DNA of 64,000 bases from Paraburkholderia phenoliruptrix (GTDB lineage: Bacteria > Pseudomonadota > Gammaproteobacteria > Burkholderiales > Burkholderiaceae). The position numbers and the translations under genes were made by a program. Positions 1-8,538 of this stretch are shown piece after piece. The notes under the pieces were generated by a model. The model did no database searches. It was not told where the DNA came from and saw only the letters and a list, made by a program, of their open reading frames with translations. Location: positions 1 to 64,000 of the forward strand of contig NZ_CADIKB010000015.1 of NCBI RefSeq assembly GCF_902859825.1, given 5' to 3'. Within the stretch, counting starts at the first letter, position 1, and every line of letters starts with the position of its first letter.

Positions 1-83
1 GCAGGCCGTAGTGGCCGAACCCGTCACGTATCGCCAGATCGCGCAACGTCCGCCAAAGGTCAAAGCTTCACCATAATGTGAAA

Positions 84-122
84 TTGTGGAGCTAAATGGA
101 TAGCCCTTATAGATATACAGTA
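84..122 (+). promoter_or_regulatory. Candidate promoter with SOS-box-like half palindrome ahead of the UvrA gene
   Basis: A possible -35 (TTGTGG, 84-89) and -10 (TATAGA, 108-113) are separated by 18 bases. Overlapping the -10, positions 103-122 read on the reverse strand begin TACTGTATATCTATA. By hand this matches about 15 of 20 positions of the E. coli LexA consensus; the ACAG/CTGT half at 117-120 is perfect and the other half is degenerate. uvrA is a classic LexA target, so SOS control is plausible but not shown. Confidence 0.35.
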
Positions 123-200
123 TAGTGTTCAACTGCACGCGGGCCGTGGCGTCCAAGCCGCCGCTCCGTTTCACCGAACTTGCGCGGTCGCGAGGCGTCC

Positions 201-3200
201 GTGAGAGGTGGCCCACTCATTCAGACGGTCGAAAAATTGTCAGCCAACGGCATTATCAAGATTCGCGGCGCTCGCCAGCACAACCTGAAGAACGTCGATC
301 TCGACGTGAAAACCGGCGAAATGACGGTCGTGACCGGTCCGTCCGGTTCCGGCAAGTCGAGCCTTGTTTTCGACACGCTGTACGCAGAAGGGCAGCGGCG
401 CTACGTCGAGACCTTTAGCGCGTACGCGCGGCAGTTTCTGGACCGCATGGACCGGCCGCAGGTCGACCGGGTGGACGGCGTGCCGCCCGCTATCGCGATC
501 GACCAGACCAATCCGGTGCGCAGTTCGCGCTCCACCGTCGGCACCATGACGGAGCTCAACGATCACCTGAAGCTGCTCTACGCGCGCGCGGCCGAGCTGT
601 TCGACCGCAAGACGGCGCGCCTCGTGCGGCACGACACGCCCGAGACGATCTACGCGGAGTTGCTCGAGCGCACCGCCGCGGGCGATCCGCGGCTCGTCGT
701 CACGTTCCCGGTGGAGTTGCCCGAGTCCGCATCCGAACAGGAAGTCGAGCAATGGCTGTCGGCAAGCGGCTACACCCGTGTGCAGGCGCAGCGCGAGGTG
801 GATTCGCCAACCGGCAAGCGCAAGCTGCTCGACGTGGTCGCCGACCGCTTCCGGGTGCGCCAGGCCGACAAGCAGCGGGTGATCGAGGCGGTCGAGGCGT
901 CGCTCAAACGCGGCGGCGGGCGTGTCAACATCTACGTGCTGCCGGCTGCGGATGCACCGCTTGCGCCGCAAGCGCAGCAGCCGGAGCCGGAAATCTGGCG
1001 CTTCTCGACGGGGCTGCATAGCCCGGAGAGCGACTTGCGCTATGCCGATCCGCAGCCGGCGCTGTTCTCGTTCAACTCGGCCTACGGCGCGTGCGACGTG
1101 TGTCGCGGCTTCGGCCGCGTGATCGGCGTCGATCTCGGCCTCGTCATTCCGGACGCGCGCAAGACGCTGCGCGACGGCGCGATCAAACCGATGCAAACGC
1201 CCGCGTGGAAGGAGTGTCAGGACGATCTGATGCGTTACGCGGCAAAGGCCGACATCCGCCGCGGCACGCCGTGGGGCGAACTGACGGATGCGGAGCGCGA
1301 CTGGGTGATCAACGGTTCGCCGGACTGGAACGGCAAGTGGCAAAGCCAGTGGTATGGCGTCAAGCGCTTCTTCGAGTATCTCGAATCGAAAGCGTACAAG
1401 ATGCATATCCGCGTGCTGCTGTCCAAATACCGCAGCTACACGCCATGCGAAACCTGCGCGGGCGCGCGGCTGAAAACCGAATCGCTGCTGTGGCGGCTCG
1501 GCAGCAAGGCGAATGCGGACGAAGTCCTGCCGCCCGCCGCGCGCTTCATGCCGCGCGGCGTCGAATGGAACCGCGCGCAGCTCGAGGCGCTGCCGGGCCT
1601 GACCGTGCATGACCTGATGCTGATGCCGATCGAGCGCATTCGCCGCTTCTTCGACGACATCACGTTGCCGAGCGCGTTGCTCGACGACGCGCTGAAGCTG
1701 CTGCTCGCCGAAGTGCGCACGCGCCTCAAGTATTTGTGCGACGTCGGGCTCGGTTACCTGACGCTCGACCGCCAAAGCCGCACGCTGTCGGGCGGCGAAG
1801 TGCAGCGCATCAATCTGACCACCGCGCTCGGCACCTCGCTCACGAAAACGCTCTTCGTGCTGGACGAGCCGAGCATCGGCCTGCATCCGCGCGATCTGAA
1901 CCGGATCGTCGAGGCCATGCATCGTCTGCGCGACGCGGGCAATACGCTCGTGGTGGTGGAGCACGACCCCTCCGTCATGCTGGCTGCGGACCGGCTCATC
2001 GACATGGGGCCGGGCCCGGGCGAGCGGGGCGGCTCGATCATCTTCGACGGTGCACCGGAGTCCATCCGCGCGTCGGGCACGCTGACCGGCGACTATCTGG
2101 GCGGCCGCCGCCATGTCGCGGATGCCGCGCACTGGTCGCGGCGCCTCGTGGATGCGAGCACGCCGCGCATCGTGCTGGAAGGCGCGACCGAGCACAATCT
2201 GCGCGACGTCACAGTGGAGATTCCGCTGGAGCGGCTCGTCTGTGTGACAGGTGTGTCGGGCTCGGGCAAGTCCACGCTGCTGCAAGACGTGCTGTACCCG
2301 GCCATGGCGCGGCATTTCGGCCTCGCCACCGAAGCGCCGGGCGCGTTCCGCAGTTTGACGGGCGCGGACCAGGTCACGGACGTGGTGTTCGTCGACCAGT
2401 CGCCGATCGGCAAGACCGCGCGGTCGAACCCGGCCAGCTACGTGGGTGCGTTCGACGAAATCCGCAAGCTCTTCGCGAAGGCGCCGCTCGCGCAACAACG
2501 CGGCTACGGGCCAGGCATGTTCAGCTTCAACTCGGGCGACGGCCGTTGTCCGACTTGCGGCGGCTCCGGGTTCGAACACATTGAAATGCAGTTTCTGAGC
2601 GACGTGTACCTGCGCTGTCCGGATTGCGACGGGCGCCGTTATCGCGCGGAACTGCTCGAAGTGAAGATCGAGCGCGGCGCGCCGGCGCGCGCGTTGAGCA
2701 TCGCGGACGTGCTGGAGCTGACGGTCAGCGAGGCTGCCGCCTACTTTGCCAACGACGCTGACGTCTTGCGCGTGCTGCAGCCTATCGTCGACGTCGGGCT
2801 GGAATACGTGAAGCTCGGTCAGCCGGTGCCCACGCTTTCCGGCGGCGAAGCGCAGCGCCTCAAGCTCGCGGGCTTTCTCGCCGAATCGGCGCAGGCGCGC
2901 AGCGGGCGCGGCGCGAAGCAGGCTGTCGCCAAACGGCTCTTCATGTTCGACGAGCCCACCACCGGACTGCATTTCGACGACATCGCGAAGCTGATGCAGG
3001 CGTTCGGCAAGCTGCTGGCAAGCGGCCATTCGCTGATCGTGATCGAACACAACCTCGACGTGATCCGTGCGGCCGACTGGATCATCGACCTCGGGCCCGA
3101 AGGCGGCGACGGCGGCGGCCGCGTGCTGTGCGCCGGCACGCCGGAGGAGGTCAAGGCCTGTCCGGAATCGCACACCGGCGAGGCGCTGCTGCAGTACGAC

Positions 3201-6152
3201 CGCGCAATGAACGCGGTGGCGGAACCGGCGAACGCGGCTTCGCCGGGCATCCCGCTGCAGAAGGCGCTGAGCGCGGCACGGGCGCGGCGTGCGATCGAGG
3301 GCGAGGACGTGGTGCGCATCGTCAATGCGCGCGAGCACAACCTGAAAGCGCTGGACGTCGATATTCCGCACGGCAAGTTCAACGTCATCACCGGCGTGTC
3401 GGGTTCGGGCAAGTCCACGCTCGCGTTCGACATTCTTTTCCACGAAGGGCAGCGCCGCTATCTCGAATCGCTGAATGCTTACGCACGCTCCATCGTGCAG
3501 CCGGTCGGGCGCCCGGAAGTCGACGCCGTGTACGGCATTCCGCCGACCGTCGCGATCGAGCAGCGGCTGTCGCGCGGCGGTCGCAAGAGTACCGTCGCGA
3601 CTACTTCCGAGGTATGGCATTTCCTGCGCCTGCTCTATGTGAAGCTCGGTTTGCAGCATTGCATTCATGACGACACGCCGGTCACGTCGCAAAGCGTCGA
3701 GTCGATCGCGGCGCAGTTGCTGCGCGACCATAAGGGGCAGCACGTCGGTTTCCTCGCGCCGCTCGTCGTCAACCGCAAGGGCGTCTACACCGACCTTGCG
3801 AAGTGGGCGAAAGCGCGCGGCAATACGCATTTGCGGGTGGACGGCGAGTTTGTGCCGGTCGACCCGTGGCCGAAGCTCGACCGCTTCCGCGAGCACACCC
3901 TTGAATTACCGGTGGCCGACCTGATCGTCTCGGCGGACAACGAAGCGCAACTGCGCGAGGCGCTCGACCAGACGCTGGAAATCGGCAAGGGCGTGATGCA
4001 TCTGCTTGCGCCGCTCGACGGTTTGCATGATGCGATGAACGGCGGCCTGCCCACCGCGAAGCTCGGCGCCGTGAAGGTGCTGTCCACGAAACGAGCGTGT
4101 CCGGTGTGCGGCACGAGCTATCCCGAGCTCGACCCGCGCATGTTCTCCTATAACAGCAAGCACGGCTGGTGCACCACCTGCGTCGGCACGGGGCTCGCGC
4201 TCACGCGGGAGCAGCGCGCCGCCTATGACGACACGATTGTCGTCGACGACAATCGCGGTCGCGAACAGAGCTTGCCTTCAGAGGAGCAGGAACCCGAAGG
4301 TCTGGTGGACGAACCGTGTCCGGATTGCTCGGGCACGCGTCTGAATCCGACCGCGCGAGCGGTCACGTTCGACGCGCAGGCCATTACCGACGTGGCGCAA
4401 TGGACCGTGTCGGACACGCGTGCGTGGATCGACAGTTTGCACATGACCGGCCGCGACGCCGAAATTGCGCGCGACGTGGTCAGCGAAATCGGCAGCCGTT
4501 TGCAGTTCCTCGAAGAAGTCGGGCTCGGCTATCTGAGCCTCGACCGCGCGGCGCCCAGCCTGTCGGGCGGCGAGGCGCAGCGCATCCGGCTGGCCGCGCA
4601 ATTGGGCAGCAACCTGCAAGGCGTCTGCTATGTGCTGGACGAGCCGACCATCGGCCTGCATCCGCGCGACAACCAGATCCTGCTGAACGCGCTGCGCAAG
4701 CTGGGCGACAAGGGCAACACGCTCGTGGTGGTCGAGCACGACGAAGACACGATCCGGCGGGCCGATCACATCATCGACATCGGGCCGGGTGCCGGCAAGC
4801 GCGGCGGCACGTTGATCGCGCAAGGCAGTGTGGCCGATCTGTCGGCGCAGCCGGAGTCGTTGACCGGGCAGTTTCTCGCCGCGCCGATCGTGCATCCGCT
4901 GCAGCCGCGCCGCAAGGTCGTCCCGCCGGGCAAGCGCACGGCGGCGGTGCCGGAGAACTGGCTGACCGTGCACGGCGGCAAGCTGCACAATCTGCGCAAC
5001 GTGACGGTCGGCATTCCGCTGTCTCGGCTCGTCGCGGTGACGGGCGTCAGCGGCTCCGGCAAGTCCACGCTCGCGCGCGACGTGCTGATGGCGAATCTGC
5101 TCGACGCGGTGGGGCGCTCGGTGTTGTCGTCTCCGGCCACGCGGCGCGCACGCGCGGCGGCGGCCGAAGAAAAGCCGGCCGTGAACCGCCGTGCCAGTGT
5201 GCTCGCGCGCAGTGCGCCGCGTGCGCCGCTGAACGTCACGCATGTCTGGCAAGGCTGTGATTCGATCACGGGCTGGGAAAGCATCGACCGTGTGCTCGAA
5301 GTCGATCAAACACCGATCGGCAAGACGCCGCGCTCGTGTCCCGCAACGTACATCGGCGTATGGGACGCCATTCGCAAGCTCTTCGCCGGCACGCTGGAGG
5401 CGCGGGCGCGCGGCTACACCGCGTCGCGCTTTTCGTTCAATACGGGCGAAGGCCGGTGCCCGGCGTGTGAAGGGCAGGGCGTGCGCACTATCGGCATGAG
5501 CTTTTTGCCGGACGTGAAAGTGCCGTGCGACGTGTGCCATGGGCAGCGCTTCAATCCCGAGACGCTTGCGGTGACCTGGCGCGGCAAGAATATCGGCGAC
5601 GTGTTGACCATGGAAATCGACGAGGCCGTCGAGTTCTTCGCGCCTATTTCCAACATCGCCCACCCGCTGCAGTTGATGAAAGACGTGGGGCTCGGCTACC
5701 TCACGCTCGGCCAGCCGTCGCCGACGCTGTCGGGCGGCGAGGCGCAGCGCATCAAGCTCGTCACCGAACTCAGCAAGGTCCGCGACGACATCACGCGGCG
5801 CGGTCAGAAAGCGCCGCACACGTTGTATGTACTGGATGAGCCGACGGTCGGCCTGCATATGGCGGACGTGGCGAGGTTGATTCGCGTGCTGCACCGTCTG
5901 ACGGATGGGGGACACAGTGTCGTCGTGATCGAGCACGATCTCGATGTGATCGCCGAGGCCGACTGGATCATCGACCTGGGGCCGGAAGGCGGAGTGGGCG
6001 GGGGCACGATCGTCGCCGCCACGGACCCGGAGGGCATTGTCAGCGTCCCCGAAAGCCACACGGGCGTTGCCCTTAAACCGGTGCTCGCACGCACCGGGAA
6101 GGGCGAAGCCGGCCGCGTGCGTGACGAGCCGGGCGAAGGCACTCACGGTTAG
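201..6152 (+). CDS. uvrA: Double-length UvrA-type excinuclease ABC subunit A (four ATPase sites)
   Basis: About 1983 residues, twice the usual UvrA length (about 940). It is two complete UvrA units fused head to tail. Walker A motifs (GxSGSGKS) lie near residues 46, 684, 1065 and 1615, and ABC signatures (LSGGE) near 529, 879, 1454 and 1843. Zinc-binding cysteine pairs recur; CPTC/CPDC and CPAC/CDVC are each spaced C-x2-C-x19-C-x2-C. Segments resembling the UvrB-binding domain follow the first Walker A of each unit. UvrA dimers scan DNA for bulky lesions and load UvrB, so this chain could act as a covalent dimer. I chose GTG at 201 because GAGG lies five bases upstream; in-frame TTG codons at 180 and 237 are alternatives. 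Whether it works with UvrB or in a separate resistance role cannot be told from the sequence. Confidence 0.93.
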   Translation: MRGGPLIQTVEKLSANGIIKIRGARQHNLKNVDLDVKTGEMTVVTGPSGSGKSSLVFDTLYAEGQRRYVETFSAYARQFLDRMDRPQVDRVDGVPPAIAIDQTNPVRSSRSTVGTMTELNDHLKLLYARAAELFDRKTARLVRHDTPETIYAELLERTAAGDPRLVVTFPVELPESASEQEVEQWLSASGYTRVQAQREVDSPTGKRKLLDVVADRFRVRQADKQRVIEAVEASLKRGGGRVNIYVLPAADAPLAPQAQQPEPEIWRFSTGLHSPESDLRYADPQPALFSFNSAYGACDVCRGFGRVIGVDLGLVIPDARKTLRDGAIKPMQTPAWKECQDDLMRYAAKADIRRGTPWGELTDAERDWVINGSPDWNGKWQSQWYGVKRFFEYLESKAYKMHIRVLLSKYRSYTPCETCAGARLKTESLLWRLGSKANADEVLPPAARFMPRGVEWNRAQLEALPGLTVHDLMLMPIERIRRFFDDITLPSALLDDALKLLLAEVRTRLKYLCDVGLGYLTLDRQSRTLSGGEVQRINLTTALGTSLTKTLFVLDEPSIGLHPRDLNRIVEAMHRLRDAGNTLVVVEHDPSVMLAADRLIDMGPGPGERGGSIIFDGAPESIRASGTLTGDYLGGRRHVADAAHWSRRLVDASTPRIVLEGATEHNLRDVTVEIPLERLVCVTGVSGSGKSTLLQDVLYPAMARHFGLATEAPGAFRSLTGADQVTDVVFVDQSPIGKTARSNPASYVGAFDEIRKLFAKAPLAQQRGYGPGMFSFNSGDGRCPTCGGSGFEHIEMQFLSDVYLRCPDCDGRRYRAELLEVKIERGAPARALSIADVLELTVSEAAAYFANDADVLRVLQPIVDVGLEYVKLGQPVPTLSGGEAQRLKLAGFLAESAQARSGRGAKQAVAKRLFMFDEPTTGLHFDDIAKLMQAFGKLLASGHSLIVIEHNLDVIRAADWIIDLGPEGGDGGGRVLCAGTPEEVKACPESHTGEALLQYDRAMNAVAEPANAASPGIPLQKALSAARARRAIEGEDVVRIVNAREHNLKALDVDIPHGKFNVITGVSGSGKSTLAFDILFHEGQRRYLESLNAYARSIVQPVGRPEVDAVYGIPPTVAIEQRLSRGGRKSTVATTSEVWHFLRLLYVKLGLQHCIHDDTPVTSQSVESIAAQLLRDHKGQHVGFLAPLVVNRKGVYTDLAKWAKARGNTHLRVDGEFVPVDPWPKLDRFREHTLELPVADLIVSADNEAQLREALDQTLEIGKGVMHLLAPLDGLHDAMNGGLPTAKLGAVKVLSTKRACPVCGTSYPELDPRMFSYNSKHGWCTTCVGTGLALTREQRAAYDDTIVVDDNRGREQSLPSEEQEPEGLVDEPCPDCSGTRLNPTARAVTFDAQAITDVAQWTVSDTRAWIDSLHMTGRDAEIARDVVSEIGSRLQFLEEVGLGYLSLDRAAPSLSGGEAQRIRLAAQLGSNLQGVCYVLDEPTIGLHPRDNQILLNALRKLGDKGNTLVVVEHDEDTIRRADHIIDIGPGAGKRGGTLIAQGSVADLSAQPESLTGQFLAAPIVHPLQPRRKVVPPGKRTAAVPENWLTVHGGKLHNLRNVTVGIPLSRLVAVTGVSGSGKSTLARDVLMANLLDAVGRSVLSSPATRRARAAAAEEKPAVNRRASVLARSAPRAPLNVTHVWQGCDSITGWESIDRVLEVDQTPIGKTPRSCPATYIGVWDAIRKLFAGTLEARARGYTASRFSFNTGEGRCPACEGQGVRTIGMSFLPDVKVPCDVCHGQRFNPETLAVTWRGKNIGDVLTMEIDEAVEFFAPISNIAHPLQLMKDVGLGYLTLGQPSPTLSGGEAQRIKLVTELSKVRDDITRRGQKAPHTLYVLDEPTVGLHMADVARLIRVLHRLTDGGHSVVVIEHDLDVIAEADWIIDLGPEGGVGGGTIVAATDPEGIVSVPESHTGVALKPVLARTGKGEAGRVRDEPGEGTHG

Positions 6153-6179
6153 CACCCCACTTTACGAGTGTAAAGGAAG

Positions 6180-6214
6180 GCAGGCCCGCATCCCGATCCG
6201 GGACGCGGGCCTGC
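6180..6214 (+). terminator. Strong hairpin just after uvrA
   Basis: Arms GCAGGCCCGC (6180-6189) and GCGGGCCTGC (6205-6214) pair perfectly. An inner stem TCCCG/CGGGA (6191-6195 and 6199-6203) extends it across one mismatch. It begins 28 bases past the stop codon. There is no T-run after it, so it may be a weak terminator or an mRNA-stabilising stem. Confidence 0.5.
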
Positions 6215-6322
6215 AGCTGCTTGGGCTCACACGAACGCTTTGCGTCTCGCGGGAATCGTCAGACCCATCCCGAAAGCTCGCTGTAGGTTCAACCGGTTTC
6301 AAGTCGGACGAATGCCGTTTTG

Positions 6323-6342
6323 ATGTTTCAGAACTGAAACAT
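6323..6342. promoter_or_regulatory. Perfect palindromic operator candidate (TGTTTCAG-AA-CTGAAACA type)
   Basis: ATGTTTCAG (6323-6331) and CTGAAACAT (6334-6342) are exact inverted repeats around AA. A related imperfect copy with TGTTCAG, TGAAACA and TGAACA elements lies at 6484-6510. The layout fits an enhancer site for a sigma-54 activator about 80 bases upstream of the -24/-12 element at 6408-6422. Confidence 0.5.
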
Positions 6343-6407
6343 TTTCGATTCGCAAAACAAGTCGATATAAATTGATAATTCCGCCATTTGAATCTGTGAG
6401 GCCCCAT

Positions 6408-6422
6408 TGGCAATAAGCATGC
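6408..6422 (+). promoter_or_regulatory. Sigma-54-like -24/-12 promoter
   Basis: TGGCA at 6408-6412 and TGC at 6420-6422 place GG (6409-6410) and GC (6421-6422) exactly 12 bases apart, as in the RpoN consensus. If used, it gives a leader of roughly 440 bases before the GlxA-type regulator at 6876. Confidence 0.4.
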
Positions 6423-6763
6423 GGGCGATTCAGGATTCACGAATAACAAATTCAATTAAAAGGGACAACGTCGCGGGTCCGGTTGTTCAGCTTTGAAACA
6501 TTTCTGAACATCTCCGAATCAGCAGCAGAAGTGCCGCAATGCATATCGCATTGTGAACCGCCCGCCCGCCGAGGAGGCGCGCAGCCGCCCCGGACTTGGG
6601 TCTCACGGCGCCGGTTCGGGGAAGCGGTATGTTTTTCCGCCGCATATCCACTCACCGCTATTTATTACTTGCATCAAATGAGAATACTTTTCGTCGTACC
6701 TTTAATCACATGCTATTTCGATTGTTTTCAAATTTACTAATGCGATTCATTCGGCTAACATCG

Positions 6764-6812
6764 CTGATAATCCATGAAGCGGCGTTTGCCGATGTCAAAT
6801 TGCGATTATCAG
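6764..6812. promoter_or_regulatory. Inverted repeat in the leader of the GlxA-type regulator
   Basis: CTGATAATC (6764-6772) and GATTATCAG (6804-6812) are exact inverted repeats 31 bases apart. TCGCTGATA also recurs directly (6761-6769 and 6815-6823). Lying just upstream of the regulator gene, it could be an autoregulatory site or an mRNA stem. Confidence 0.35.
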
Positions 6813-6875
6813 TTCGCTGATATCGTCGGACAACGCGCGTCCTCGTCCAACCAAGTAGACATTTTGAGGAAGACC

Positions 6876-7871
6876 ATGTCCCACATTCACGTCGACTCCG
6901 CGAGGGTTACCTGGTTACATGCGCCGAGTGTCAACGTCCGCACCGCGGCGCGCCGAATTGGTGTGCTGCTGTTCGACGGCTTCTGGCTGCTAGGCCCGGG
7001 CACGGTTGTCGAGATGTTCCAGACCGCCAACGAACTGGCCGGCAAACGGCCCGGCGAAGAACCGCCCTATGAGGTGCAGTTCCTGTCGCTCGACGGCGGC
7101 AGCGTGCCCAGTTCATCGGCTGCGCGCATCTGGACCGATCGCATCGACACGCGCTTCGGAACAGGCTTCGACGTTCTGTTTATCGCCGGCGGACACGGCG
7201 CGCACCAGGCGGCCCACGACCAGCGGCTGCTCGGCTGGCTGCGCTCGGTGCAGGCGCGTACGCGCGCAATCGAAACCATCGGCGAAGGGCGGCTCGTGCT
7301 GGAGGCCGCCAATCCCGGCGATCCCGAGGCGCTGCAGATCGGCCGCTATGGCCATGGCGCGGCGGACGCCATTCTGAGTGCGTCCAACGACCGCAACGAC
7401 TGCGCGCGCAGCGCGCTGATGTTCATCAAGCGCGATCTCGGCGCCGAACTCGCGCGCAGCGTCGCGGAGCGCGTGATGCCGGGCATGGCCGCAACGTGGG
7501 TGCCGCTGCCCGCTGAGGGCGGGACGTTGAGCGTCGCCGAGAAGATTCGCGCGGCGGCGCGCTGGATGGAAGCGAACTGCGACCGGCCGGTCTCCGTTGC
7601 GGACGCGGCTCAGGTCGCCGCCATGAGCGAGCGCAATTTCCTGCGGCGCTTCAAGCATGAAATGCACGTCACGCCGTCCGACTATCTGCTGCAGGTGCGG
7701 CTGCGCATTGCGTGCAACTTCCTGACCGAGACCGAACTGCCGGTCGACAAGATCGCGCGGCGCAGCGGCACCGGCAACGGCGACCGTCTCGCGAAGATTT
7801 TCCGCAAGCGCATGGCCTTGTCGCCCACCGAGTACCGCGCCCGCAGCCGGCTTGCCTCGTCGGAGCTCTGA
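6876..7871 (+). CDS. GlxA-family AraC-type transcriptional regulator
   Basis: 331 residues. The N-terminal half (about 25-200) is a DJ-1/PfpI-like glutamine-amidotransferase fold (GVLLFDGFWLLGPGTVVEMF at its start), used for ligand sensing in this family. The C-terminal 100 residues are an AraC double helix-turn-helix ending in the family hallmark LSPTEYR. The start at 6876 is set by GAGGA five bases upstream; upstream in-frame codons have no such site. It reads toward rmlC, 100 bases downstream, and may control it. Its own leader is long and palindrome-rich. The ligand is unknown. Confidence 0.88.
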   Translation: MSHIHVDSARVTWLHAPSVNVRTAARRIGVLLFDGFWLLGPGTVVEMFQTANELAGKRPGEEPPYEVQFLSLDGGSVPSSSAARIWTDRIDTRFGTGFDVLFIAGGHGAHQAAHDQRLLGWLRSVQARTRAIETIGEGRLVLEAANPGDPEALQIGRYGHGAADAILSASNDRNDCARSALMFIKRDLGAELARSVAERVMPGMAATWVPLPAEGGTLSVAEKIRAAARWMEANCDRPVSVADAAQVAAMSERNFLRRFKHEMHVTPSDYLLQVRLRIACNFLTETELPVDKIARRSGTGNGDRLAKIFRKRMALSPTEYRARSRLASSEL

Positions 7872-7971
7872 CACGCACCCGCGCCTGCCAGGCAGGCGCG
7901 CGTCATGACCGCCACTCGCGCGCCGCGGTGGCATCGGTCTTTGTCGGGCAGCTTCTTACGGGCACAGTGGC

Positions 7972-8523
7972 ATGGGCAACCAGGTGTTGGCAACGGCACT
8001 ACCGGAAGTGAAACTCATCGAGCCCGAGGTGTTTGGCGACGAATCCGGTTTCTGTTACGAGAGCTTCAGCGCGGACGAGTTTGTGGACGACGTCGCACGC
8101 GGATTCGACTTCGTGCAGGACCGGCATCTGCGCGCGGTGCATGGCGTGCTGCGCGGCCTGCATTACCAGGTGCAGCGCCCGCAAGGCCGCCTCCTGCAGG
8201 TCGTGGTCGGCGAGATCTTCGACGTCGCCGTGGACGTGCGGCTCAATTCGCCGAACTTCGGCAAATGGTGCGGCGCTTATCTGAGCGCCGGCAATCATCG
8301 GCAGGTGTGGGTGCCGCCAGGCTTCGCGCATGGCTTCGTGGTGCTGTCCGACGTGGCCGAATGCCTGTGGAAGGCCACCGAATACTGGTTTCCGGAGCTC
8401 GAACGCTGCATCGTGTGGAACGATCCGGACATCGGCATTGAATGGCCGATTGACTTCCAGCCGATTGTCGGCGCGAAGGATGCCGCCGGGCGGCGGCTGT
8501 ACGAAGCGGAGAACATGCCGTAG
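7972..8523 (+). CDS. rmlC: dTDP-4-dehydrorhamnose 3,5-epimerase (RmlC/RfbC family)
   Basis: 183 residues, the normal family length. It is a cupin that epimerises C3 and C5 of dTDP-4-keto-6-deoxyglucose on the way to dTDP-L-rhamnose. Family motifs are clear: GVLRGLHYQ with the catalytic histidine, GEIFDVAVDVR, SPNFGKW, PPGFAHGF, then KATEYW where the catalytic tyrosine is expected. rmlA, rmlB and rmlD are not next to it, so it is a stand-alone copy. It may supply a surface polysaccharide or be a related sugar epimerase. Downstream lies the convergent EamA exporter, 15 bases away. Confidence 0.9.
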   Translation: MGNQVLATALPEVKLIEPEVFGDESGFCYESFSADEFVDDVARGFDFVQDRHLRAVHGVLRGLHYQVQRPQGRLLQVVVGEIFDVAVDVRLNSPNFGKWCGAYLSAGNHRQVWVPPGFAHGFVVLSDVAECLWKATEYWFPELERCIVWNDPDIGIEWPIDFQPIVGAKDAAGRRLYEAENMP

Positions 8524-8538
8524 AGGGCTGGGGCCGGC

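Larger units (their letters stand above)
6215..6875. other. AT-rich intergenic leader before the GlxA-type regulator
   Basis: About 660 bases without a credible gene; the open frames here lack codon bias. Composition is clearly more AT-rich than the flanks, especially 6340-6480 and 6640-6830. It holds several palindromes and a sigma-54-like promoter, listed separately. Confidence 0.6.

Noticed and set aside
2..76. Possible C-terminal end of a forward-strand gene (frame 2, ending ...QRPPKVKASP then TAA)
   Set aside because: Only 24 codons are visible, there is no family motif, and the reverse strand gives an equally protein-like reading; it cannot be supported.
240..3896. Very long reverse-strand open frame of about 1200 codons opposite uvrA
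   Set aside because: It is the mirror of a high-GC coding region, Arg/His/Ala-rich without domains; the uvrA frame carries all the motifs.
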